Shown here piece after piece: positions 1 through 6,400 of a stretch of DNA of 11,405 nt. The stretch's first letter is position 1. Every line of letters begins with the position of its first letter. The notes below the pieces were generated by a model. That model saw only the letters and a program-made list of their open reading frames with translations. It did not search any database and was not told the origin of the DNA. Source of the stretch: Deltaproteobacteria bacterium (GTDB lineage Bacteria; Myxococcota_A; UBA9160; JAFDET01); NCBI GenBank assembly GCA_019310195.1, contig JAFDET010000085.1, positions 1 to 11,405 of the forward strand. The letters run 5' to 3'. Position numbers and translations under genes: made by a program.

Positions 1-572
1 CGGCGCCGCACCAGGGCGACTGCCGCCACGCCCGCCAGGGCCAGCCCCGCTCCGGCGGCGCCTGCGACCAGCGCCGGGACGCCGGCGCCCTCGCGCGACG
101 GCGGGGCCTCCAGGCCGAAGGGGGTCCGCTGCAGCGGAAACTCAGGGAACACCGAGACGACCTCGAAGGGCCGCTCCTCCAGCTCGATCTCCCGCACCTG
201 GCCGTCGGGCGACTCCACCGCCACGCGGCTCGCGGGCCAAGTGAAGCTCCCGACCTCGCGAGCGCGCAGCCGCACCTGCATGCGGTGGACCCAGCGGCCG
301 GGCTGCTTGTCGAGCTGGGGCGGTTCGATCCCGATGACCCAGACGCCGTCCACCGCGTCGGGCGGAGCCGGCGGCCGCACGCGGTGACCGGGAGGAGTGG
401 TCACCGCGATCTCGACCCAGGTGACCTCGCCCACGGCGACCCGCGGCGGCTCGAACACCAGCGCAGCGCGCGTCCCCGCCGGCGCGGTCGGCTCCGCGGG
501 ATCCAGGGGCTCGGCCCCGCTGCAGGCCAGGAGCCCCGCGCACAGCAGCGCCATGCCCGGGCCGCGCGTCAC
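1..572 (-). CDS. Putative lipoprotein/membrane protein of a MoxR-DUF58 operon (BatD-like role), 3' end missing
   Basis: The frame is open from a GTG at 572 to the window edge, giving about 190 residues without a stop, so the C-terminus is missing. The GTG overlaps the TGA of the DUF58 gene (GTGA), which is why I chose it; an in-frame ATG at 554 is the alternative. The N-terminus is a short signal peptide ending in a lipobox (LLAC, Cys at residue 17), so a lipidated exported protein is likely. Residues of about 30-135 look like one beta-rich Ig-like domain (begins VFEPPRVAVGEV, ends ERPFEVVSVFPE). A hydrophobic Ala/Gly/Val/Leu segment followed by an RRR run at the cut edge looks like a membrane span. 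BatD and related proteins occupy this position in MoxR/DUF58 operons and have beta-sandwich domains plus a TM helix; the equivalence here is inferred from context. I cannot assign a named family. Confidence 0.7.
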   Translation of the reverse strand, partial: MTRGPGMALLCAGLLACSGAEPLDPAEPTAPAGTRAALVFEPPRVAVGEVTWVEIAVTTPPGHRVRPPAPPDAVDGVWVIGIEPPQLDKQPGRWVHRMQVRLRAREVGSFTWPASRVAVESPDGQVREIELEERPFEVVSVFPEFPLQRTPFGLEAPPSREGAGVPALVAGAAGAGLALAGVAAVALVRR

Positions 573-1471
573 GCGGCTCTCCGGGTATGCGCCGCACGGG
601 CCCGGAAGAAGCGCGACAGCGCGCGCAGGGGATCCTCGTCGCTGGAGAGATGCAGCAGGTCAGCGCCGGCAGCGCGCAGCCGCCGTGCGAGAGCGCGGCG
701 GCGTACGGCGGCGGCAGCGGCGTAGAGGGCGCGCACGCGCGCCGAGCCCGTTGCCAGCACGAAGCTGCTGCCGGGTTGCTCCGGATCGCGCACGCGCAGC
801 GTCCCCGCCGCGGGCAAGCTGCGCTCGCGCGGGTCCTCGATGGCCACCGCCACCACGTCGTGGCGATCGCAGGCCGCCGCCAGCGGTCCGCCCAGGAACG
901 ACGCGTCGCGGAAGTCGGACACCAGGAAGAGGACGGCCCGGCGCGACGCCAGGTGCAGCGCGCGCTCCAGGGCGGGGCCGGCGTGGGTGGCGCCCCGGGG
1001 GCTCTGGCCCGTCGCCGCCGCCGTGCGCAGCGCAGCCCAGGTGTGGGCGGGCCCGCGGCGCGGCCGCACTTCGGTGTGGACGGTGTCGTCGAAGGCCACC
1101 AGCCCTACTTTGTCTCCGGCGTGCCCCGCGGCGGCCACCAGCAGCGCCGCAGCGCGCGCGGCGGTCTCGGCCTTGCTGCGGACACCACTCGCGAAGGCCA
1201 TGGACGCCGAGGTGTCCACCACGACCACCACGCTGCGGTCGCGTTCCTCGCGAAAGCGCTTCACGTGGGGCTCGCCGGTGCGGGCGGTGGCGTTCCAGTC
1301 CAGGCTGCGCACGTCGTCGCCCGGTACGTAGGGGCGCGACTCCTCGAACTCCATGCCCCCGCCCCGAAAGGCGCTGGCGTAGGCGCCGGCGAAGAGCTCG
1401 CCCGCCTGGCGCCGACTGCGGATCGCCAGAAGCCGCGCCTCGCGGGCCAGCTCGGCGATCTCGCGGCTCAC
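569..1471 (-). CDS. DUF58 domain protein with VWA-like fold (MoxR partner)
   Basis: A 300-residue protein of the DUF58 family, which is co-encoded with MoxR ATPases and carries a von Willebrand factor A-like domain. The DUF58 signature is clear at residues 48-65 (YVPGDDVRSLDWNATART) and is followed by HVKRFREERD. A metal-site (MIDAS) motif DTSAS lies at 86-90 and a later SDF at 185-187 fits the third loop. There is no signal peptide or obvious TM helix, so it is probably cytoplasmic or membrane-associated; many DUF58 proteins have N-terminal TM helices, and this one belongs to the shorter soluble type. The start is GTG at 1471, overlapping the moxR TGA by 4 bases, and the stop overlaps the GTG of the next gene the same way. 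In this module the MoxR ATPase is thought to act as a chaperone for VWA proteins. The substrate cannot be told from sequence. Confidence 0.93.
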   Translation of the reverse strand: MSREIAELAREARLLAIRSRRQAGELFAGAYASAFRGGGMEFEESRPYVPGDDVRSLDWNATARTGEPHVKRFREERDRSVVVVVDTSASMAFASGVRSKAETAARAAALLVAAAGHAGDKVGLVAFDDTVHTEVRPRRGPAHTWAALRTAAATGQSPRGATHAGPALERALHLASRRAVLFLVSDFRDASFLGGPLAAACDRHDVVAVAIEDPRERSLPAAGTLRVRDPEQPGSSFVLATGSARVRALYAAAAAVRRRALARRLRAAGADLLHLSSDEDPLRALSRFFRARAAHTRRAA

Positions 1472-2442
1472 GGGGTCTCGACCGCGGCCAGCAACGCCTC
1501 CACCACGTCCTCGGGGCGAACCCCATCGGCCTCGGCCTCGTAGGTCACCTGGATGCGGTGGCGCAGGACGTCGGGCGCCACGCGCTTGACGTCGTGGGGC
1601 GTCACGTAGTCGCGCCCGTCCAGCAGCGCGCGCGCCCGGGCCGCGCGCACCAGGAAGATCGAGCCGCGCGGCGACGCGCCCAGGGTGACGAGCCCCTCGG
1701 CGGGCCGTTCGCTGGGACGGCGCAGCCGCGCTCCTACCGTGCCCGGCTCGCGGCTGGCCCGGGCCAGCCGCACGGCGTAGTCGGCCACGGCCGGCGCCAG
1801 GTGCATGCGCCCCGCGGCGTCACGTACCCCGGCGAGGGCCTCGGCGTCGGCCACGGCGTGCACCGAGCCCGAGTGGGCGCCGTCGCGAGCGACGATCTCG
1901 CGCTCCTCGGCTTCGTCGGGGTAGCCCACCGCCAGCTTGATCAGGAAGCGGTCGGTCTGCGCCTCGGGAAGCGGGTAGGTGCCCTCCAGCTCCAGCGGGT
2001 TCTGGGTCGCCATCACCAGGAAGGGTTCGGGCAACGGGAACGTCTCGTCGCCGATGGTGGCCTGTCGCTCCTCCATGGCTTCCAGCAGGGCGGACTGCAC
2101 CTTGGCGGGTGCGCGGTTGATCTCGTCGGCCAGCAGGACCGGCGAGAAGATGGGCCCCTTGCGCACCGTGAACTGCTGTCGGTCGGGCACGTAGATCTGG
2201 GTGCCCACGAGGTCGGCGGGCAGCAGGTCCGGGGTGAACTGGATGCGCTGGAAGCCCAGGCCCAGCGCCTCGGCCAGGCAGCGCACCGCGGTGGTCTTGG
2301 CCAGGCCCGGCACGCCTTCCACCAGCACGTGGCCCCGGGCCACCAGGCCGATCAGCAGGCCGTCGATCAGGTCCCGCTGGCCCACGACCACCCGGCCGAT
2401 CTCATCGACCAGCCTTTTCAGCGTCTCGGCAGCCCGTTCCAT
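1468..2442 (-). CDS. MoxR family AAA+ ATPase
   Basis: A 324-residue AAA+ ATPase of the MoxR type, the usual length for the family. Walker A is GVPGLAKT at residues 43-50, Walker B VLLADEINR at 102-110, sensor 1 ATQNP at 145-149, and the arginine-containing EAQTDRF at about 160-166. The phrase QSALLEAMEERQ after Walker B is typical of MoxR proteins. MoxR ATPases are thought to remodel or activate partner proteins with VWA domains, matching the DUF58 gene directly downstream. The ATG at 2442 follows rfaE2 by 12 bases; a G-rich stretch just upstream (GGATGGGGGG) can serve as ribosome binding site. The stop overlaps the GTG of the DUF58 gene. Family assignment is secure; the specific process (envelope maturation, stress tolerance) is unknown. 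Confidence 0.96.
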   Translation of the reverse strand: MERAAETLKRLVDEIGRVVVGQRDLIDGLLIGLVARGHVLVEGVPGLAKTTAVRCLAEALGLGFQRIQFTPDLLPADLVGTQIYVPDRQQFTVRKGPIFSPVLLADEINRAPAKVQSALLEAMEERQATIGDETFPLPEPFLVMATQNPLELEGTYPLPEAQTDRFLIKLAVGYPDEAEEREIVARDGAHSGSVHAVADAEALAGVRDAAGRMHLAPAVADYAVRLARASREPGTVGARLRRPSERPAEGLVTLGASPRGSIFLVRAARARALLDGRDYVTPHDVKRVAPDVLRHRIQVTYEAEADGVRPEDVVEALLAAVETP

Positions 2443-2454
2443 AGGCCCCCCATC

Positions 2455-2964
2455 CTAGGAGGTCCGACGGTTGCCGCGCTCCCCCCGTTTCGCCATCCGC
2501 TCCACCACGGCACTGGTGCGCACGCCGGGCACCTGACGCAGCCGCACCACCCGGCCGCCCCAGCCCTCCACGTCTTCGCGCCCCACGATCTGGTCGAGCT
2601 TCCAGTCGCCGCCCTTGGCCAGGACGTCGGGCCGCAGCGCGCGGATGACGCGCAGGGGGGTCTCCTCGCCGAAGAGCACCACCCAGTCCACGCAGGCGAG
2701 GCCCGCCAGGACCTCGGCGCGTTGGCGCTCGCCCACCACCGGGCGCCCGGGCCCCTTGAGACGGCGCACGCTGCGGTCCGTGTTGATCGCCACCACCAGG
2801 CGGTCGCCGTGGCTGCGCGCCTCTTCCAGGCTGCGAACGTGCCCCACGTGCAGCAGGTCGAAGCAGCCGTTGGTGAAGACCACTCGCTCGCCGCGGCGCT
2901 GAGCGCGGCGCAGCACCTGGGCCGCCCGGGTCCGGGTGAGGATCTTGTCGCGCGCTCGCGTCAC
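2455..2964 (-). CDS. rfaE2: D-glycero-beta-D-manno-heptose 1-phosphate adenylyltransferase (RfaE2/HldE C-terminal type)
   Basis: A 169-residue nucleotidyltransferase that transfers AMP from ATP to heptose 1-phosphate, making ADP-heptose for the LPS inner core. The nucleotide-binding motif TNGCFDLLHVGH sits at residues 31-42 (HxGH at 39-42), AINTDRSV at 59-66, and KGGDW at 117-121. The C-terminal VPGVRTSAVVERM matches the usual end of the family (VPG.ST..I). The kinase half found in fused HldE of enterobacteria is absent, so this is the single-domain form. The frame stays open far upstream inside asmA, but I place the start at the GTG at 2964 because it overlaps the asmA TGA (GTGA) and gives the normal family length. 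The heptose kinase and epimerase are not in the window. Confidence 0.94.
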   Translation of the reverse strand: MTRARDKILTRTRAAQVLRRAQRRGERVVFTNGCFDLLHVGHVRSLEEARSHGDRLVVAINTDRSVRRLKGPGRPVVGERQRAEVLAGLACVDWVVLFGEETPLRVIRALRPDVLAKGGDWKLDQIVGREDVEGWGGRVVRLRQVPGVRTSAVVERMAKRGERGNRRTS

Positions 2965-5678
2965 GAGCCCTCCGAACGCTCGGCTTGCGGAATCGGGTTG
3001 AGCCGCGCGAGCGCCGAGCCGATGGCGCGCAGCCCTTTCATCACGAAGTGGGGCAGCCCCTCGATCATTCCGGTGGCCACGAAGCGGCCCTGGATCCGCT
3101 CCACACGCGGCGCGTTCCAGGGGCCCGTCACCTCCAGGTAGCGCCCGATGAGACGGCCGTCGGGCCCTTGGAGGATCCAGCCCACGATCGGTACCCGGCC
3201 GACGATGGCATCCATCGCATTGTGGGGGAAGAGGGCGATCACGGCCGCCACCTCGTGGGGTTTGCCGGAGATGCGCACGGAACCAGCCGCGACGATGCGC
3301 ACCCGATCGTTCTCCAGGATCAGCGACTCCGTCTCCAGCACGCCGTCGGAGAGCGCCAGGCTTCCGTGGATGCGCCGGAAGGGCAGGGGCTTGTCGGGCT
3401 CGACGCGTTCGGCCTCGTCCTCGTTCCCTCCCAGCGAGGCCGCCAGGGGCGCGCGTCGCCGGATTTCGCCGTCCCGGGCTTCGAGCGTGACGCGGCCCAC
3501 CAGCTCGCCCAGCAGCGGCTGCCCCGGCTCGAACATCCCCTCGGCGTGGGCCGAGGCATCCAGGGCCCCCACCAGATCCCCGGCGTTCAGTCCGAAGAGC
3601 GGCGACAGCGCGGCCAGGTCGGCGGCGCGCATCACGACGTCCAGCACGGCCGGGATCGAGCCGGCCTCGGCCAGGTCGAGCCGGGCGCGGGTCTCGATGG
3701 AGCCGCCGGCGTGCAGCTCGATCCAGCCCTCGCGAAGCTCGATGCGCTGGCCGCGACCCTGGACCGCGGCCTGGGTGCGCGCCAGCGGGACGCCCTGGAA
3801 GGCGCCGCCCTCGAAGTCCAGACTCGCGATCAGGAAGGCCTCCGGGGACGGGTTCGTCGGCGCGACCGCGTTCGGCGGCTCCACCTCGACGCGCAGCTCC
3901 AGGCGCGGGCGGCTGGCCCCGGACTTCGGGTCGGCCGGCTGGTACGCCCCGCGCGCCCGGGCGGGCAGGCCGCCCCAACGCCCGTGCGCGTCGAACGAGA
4001 AGCCCTGCGCCGGCCCAGGCCGAACGACCATCTGTACATCTTCCAAGGGAAAGCCCACCCAGGGATGGGACAGCCAGTCGATGCGCAGCTCGCCGTTTCC
4101 CAATCGTGTGGGCGGGCCGTCGTCCTCGCCGCTCGTCACGCCGCGGATCAGCTCCACCAGCGTCGTCAGGCCGGGCAGCTCGCCGCGTGGACGGGGGTCG
4201 CGGTGACCGTGCGCCAGCACGTGCTCGAGGCCCTCGACCACCAGGTCGAGCTCGGGTCGCTCCGAGCCGCTCCCGGTGTCGCGGATCTCGATCCGGTCCC
4301 CCGATAGCGTGACGCGTCCGGTCAGGCCCTCCAGCGTTTCGCCCTCTCCAACGCGCAGCGCCACGTCCTCCAGGTGCGCGGTGCCCGTGACGTTCACCGA
4401 GAGCCCCGCCGCCTCCGGATCGAACGCTTGGCTCCACTCGGCCAGGGTGGCGGTGCCCACCAGCTCGAGCCGGTTCATGTGGCCCTTGCTGACCAGCTCC
4501 AAGGGGCCCGCCAGCCGCTCTTCCCAGTCGTCGGGCAGCAGCTGGGCGGCGTCACGCGCCGAGACCAGGTCCACGTCGCGGATCTGCACCTCCAGGCGCG
4601 CCCGGGCCGAGGGGCGCAGCGGGCGCTCCACCACGCCTTCGGCCCGGATGTGCGTGCCGTCGAGATTCAGGTCCGCTTCCAGCAGCCGCAGCCGGCGCGG
4701 CGCCAGCAGCAGTGCGACCCGGGCCGCCGCGGATTCGGCGCCGAGGACGATGGGCGCCCCGCCGCCGGCGCGGGGGATGCGCAGGCTTGCGTCGCGCAGC
4801 GTCAGGTCCAGGTCGAGCCGCGGGTCGGAGTCCGCGGTCAGCAGCAGATCCGCATGCCCCCGAGCCACTCCCGAGAGCCGGATCTGCGGATCCAGGGCGG
4901 CGAGCTGAGGGGCGAACGCCCGCAGGTCCAGGTGGTGAACCTCCAGGCGCAGGTGCGGCGGGGTCTGGGCGTCGCGCTCTCCCTCCAGGGTGATCCAGCC
5001 GCGCTCTCCCTCGGCGTCCACCAGCCGCCCGGAGGCGGCCACCCGCAGCGTGCGGGAGCGGCCGCGCAGAACCAGGCTGCCGTCCAGATCTTCCAGGGCC
5101 AGGGACGTTCCGCTGCCTGCGTCGGCCAGCACGATGCGCGCGTGGCGGACCTCGATCTCCAGCGCCGCAAGCGAGGCGCGCAGCAGGGGCAGCGGCCCCT
5201 TGAGGAGCCCCCGGGCCGCGTCGCCGGCCTGCCGCAGCCGATCCAGGGCCGTCTGTTCGGGCGCCCCGGGCCCCGTCCGCGCCAGCGCCTGGGCCAGCGA
5301 GGCCGGCCCGAGCCGGCCCTCGGCGTCGCGCTCCAGGCGCAGCTCGGCGCCCGAGAGCACCAGGCGGCGCAGCTGGGCCTGGCCCAGCATCAGCGACAGG
5401 GGGTCGATCCTGGCGCTGACGCGTTCCACCCGCAGCGCCGGCTCGCCGGCGTCGGCGAAGGCTTCCAGCCCCTCGGCCTCGAAGGCCGGGCCCCTGCGGC
5501 CCACCCGCAGCCTCGCCGAGGCCAGCCGCACCGGCGAGCCCAGGGTGGCTGCCAGGCTGCGCTCCGCGGAGGCGCGGACCCGCTCGCTGCCGAGCTGACC
5601 TGCAGCCAGCAGCCCCGTGGCCAAGGCCGTCGCCGCGAGCAGCAGCGCCAGGAGGAGGGTCCGCAGCCAGGCTCTCAT
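2961..5678 (-). CDS. AsmA-like envelope protein (AsmA/YhdP superfamily)
   Basis: A 905-residue protein with an N-terminal hydrophobic anchor (about residues 5-27, preceded by arginines) and a long beta-rich body. This is the layout of AsmA-family proteins, which are anchored in the inner membrane, cross the periplasm and are linked to lipid supply to the outer membrane. The early text (AERSLAATLGSPVRLASARL) matches the AsmA N-terminal pattern in which a helix is followed by the first strands. The C-terminal part (about 640-895) repeats the GDGEI/SDGVLETESLIL/GSVRISG pattern, then has VGRVPIVGWIL near residues 825-837 and ends in VTGPWNAPRV, as in AsmA-like C-terminal regions. Length lies between AsmA (about 617) and YhdP/TamB (about 1260). 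The ATG at 5678 has a strong GGAGGG site 3 bases upstream. It is the first gene of the operon, and its stop overlaps the rfaE2 start. The exact subfamily is uncertain. Confidence 0.82.
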   Translation of the reverse strand: MRAWLRTLLLALLLAATALATGLLAAGQLGSERVRASAERSLAATLGSPVRLASARLRVGRRGPAFEAEGLEAFADAGEPALRVERVSARIDPLSLMLGQAQLRRLVLSGAELRLERDAEGRLGPASLAQALARTGPGAPEQTALDRLRQAGDAARGLLKGPLPLLRASLAALEIEVRHARIVLADAGSGTSLALEDLDGSLVLRGRSRTLRVAASGRLVDAEGERGWITLEGERDAQTPPHLRLEVHHLDLRAFAPQLAALDPQIRLSGVARGHADLLLTADSDPRLDLDLTLRDASLRIPRAGGGAPIVLGAESAAARVALLLAPRRLRLLEADLNLDGTHIRAEGVVERPLRPSARARLEVQIRDVDLVSARDAAQLLPDDWEERLAGPLELVSKGHMNRLELVGTATLAEWSQAFDPEAAGLSVNVTGTAHLEDVALRVGEGETLEGLTGRVTLSGDRIEIRDTGSGSERPELDLVVEGLEHVLAHGHRDPRPRGELPGLTTLVELIRGVTSGEDDGPPTRLGNGELRIDWLSHPWVGFPLEDVQMVVRPGPAQGFSFDAHGRWGGLPARARGAYQPADPKSGASRPRLELRVEVEPPNAVAPTNPSPEAFLIASLDFEGGAFQGVPLARTQAAVQGRGQRIELREGWIELHAGGSIETRARLDLAEAGSIPAVLDVVMRAADLAALSPLFGLNAGDLVGALDASAHAEGMFEPGQPLLGELVGRVTLEARDGEIRRRAPLAASLGGNEDEAERVEPDKPLPFRRIHGSLALSDGVLETESLILENDRVRIVAAGSVRISGKPHEVAAVIALFPHNAMDAIVGRVPIVGWILQGPDGRLIGRYLEVTGPWNAPRVERIQGRFVATGMIEGLPHFVMKGLRAIGSALARLNPIPQAERSEGS

Positions 5679-5993
5679 GCGCCCTCCAGCGGGGGTTCTG
5701 AACGGTAGCGCAGGCCCTTCGGGTGGAGCCGGGTCGGGGGGAGCGGGCCATGGCTGGGGCGCGCCGGCCTCAGTTGCCGGTTCCCGACGCCTAAGTTGCC
5801 CTCGGGGGCACCTCGCAGGGATGCGTTCGGCGGGTGCATCTCCCCGCGGTGGCGACGCTTCTCGACGTCGGGGTCGGCCGCCCCCGTCGGCCCCAAGGCT
5901 CCATTTTCACTCAAGAATTTAGCTGCACCACCGAAACAGTAGGCGGATCTGATGGACCCAGCTTGCCGCTGGATCCGGGAGGAGTGCGAGCCG
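5679..5993. other. Divergent intergenic region between the asmA-like gene and the XRE regulator
   Basis: This 315-base stretch lies between two divergent genes and must hold promoters for both. The asmA ribosome site (GGAGGG, minus strand, 5682-5687) is at one end and the regulator's GGGAGGAG (5977-5984) at the other. An AT-rich patch (5903-5920, including AAGAATTTAG) stands out from the GC-rich surroundings and is the best place to look for a promoter, but I could not find a well-spaced -35/-10 pair on either strand. The 7-mer AGTTGCC occurs twice in direct orientation (5772-5778 and 5794-5800). No plausible small gene or RNA gene was seen. Confidence 0.5.
5977..5984 (+). promoter_or_regulatory. 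Ribosome binding site that sets the XRE regulator start
   Basis: GGGAGGAG lies 9 bases before the ATG at 5994. It supports that start over the in-frame ATG at 5952, which has no comparable site. Confidence 0.75.
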
Positions 5994-6275
5994 ATGGGAC
6001 ACGATAGCCGCAGCCCGAATCGAGTGCGCGAGCTTCGCGAGAATCGCCTGATGACCCAGGCCCAGCTTGCGCGCAAGGCAAAGGTCGCGCTTCGCACCAT
6101 CCACAGTGTCGAGAAGGGCATGAACTGCCGCATGGACACCAAGCGGAAGATCTTGCTGGCCCTGGGCATGAGCTTCGAGGACAAGGACTATGTGTTCCCG
6201 CGGCTCGCGCGAAGCGAGGATGCTTTCCTGCGCGCGCCGCACCCGGCGCCGCCGTCGGAGCCCTCGCGGCACTGA
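5994..6275 (+). CDS. Small XRE-family helix-turn-helix transcriptional regulator
   Basis: A 93-residue DNA-binding protein. The HTH spans about residues 21-42 (TQAQLARKAKVALRTIHSVE begins it), preceded by NRVRELREN and followed by CRMDTKRKILLALGMSFED. This order is typical of short one-domain XRE/Cro-like regulators that I associate with deltaproteobacteria, where a VFP motif often follows (here at 67-69). The tail after residue 72 is Pro/Ala-rich, probably disordered, with no ligand domain, so any signal would have to come through another partner. The start at 5994 is preferred because of the GGGAGGAG site; an ATG at 5952 would add 14 residues not expected in the family. It lies 125 bases upstream of ptsP in the same direction and may regulate ptsP or itself, which is inferred from position only. 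Confidence 0.88.
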   Translation: MGHDSRSPNRVRELRENRLMTQAQLARKAKVALRTIHSVEKGMNCRMDTKRKILLALGMSFEDKDYVFPRLARSEDAFLRAPHPAPPSEPSRH

Positions 6276-6313
6276 TCCCACGCCATCTTCGCAGTTCGGT
6301 ACCATCGTCGCTG

Positions 6314-6328
6314 GACGGTTGGACCGTC
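6314..6328. promoter_or_regulatory. Short perfect dyad between the XRE gene and ptsP (possible operator or RNA hairpin)
   Basis: GACGGT-TGG-ACCGTC has 6-base perfect arms around a 3-base spacer. It lies 38 bases after the regulator's stop and about 70 bases before the ptsP GTG. Size and position suit an XRE-dimer operator or a small hairpin in the transcript. In GC-rich DNA a 6-bp dyad can occur by chance. Confidence 0.35.
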
Positions 6329-6400
6329 ACTCACCCCCCGTGCCCCCAGGCGATTTCCAGGGGCTCGCGTGCGTGAGCTGCGCGACGGAGCCCGTCCAGG

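Noticed and set aside
397..3141. 914-codon open frame on the plus strand opposite the left operon
   Set aside because: It runs antisense across the lipoprotein, DUF58, MoxR and RfaE2 genes, all with clear motifs. Its translation is Arg/Ala/Pro/Gly/His-rich with no domain; long antisense frames are expected in GC-rich DNA.
2965..4437. Upstream extension of the rfaE2 frame inside the asmA gene
   Set aside because: The translation before the GTG at 2964 is Arg/Gly/Ala-rich without homology features; the GTGA overlap and normal family length fix the start at 2964.
5952..5993. Longer start for the XRE regulator at 5952
   Set aside because: No ribosome site precedes it, whereas GGGAGGAG is 9 bases before the ATG at 5994, and the extra residues do not resemble the family.
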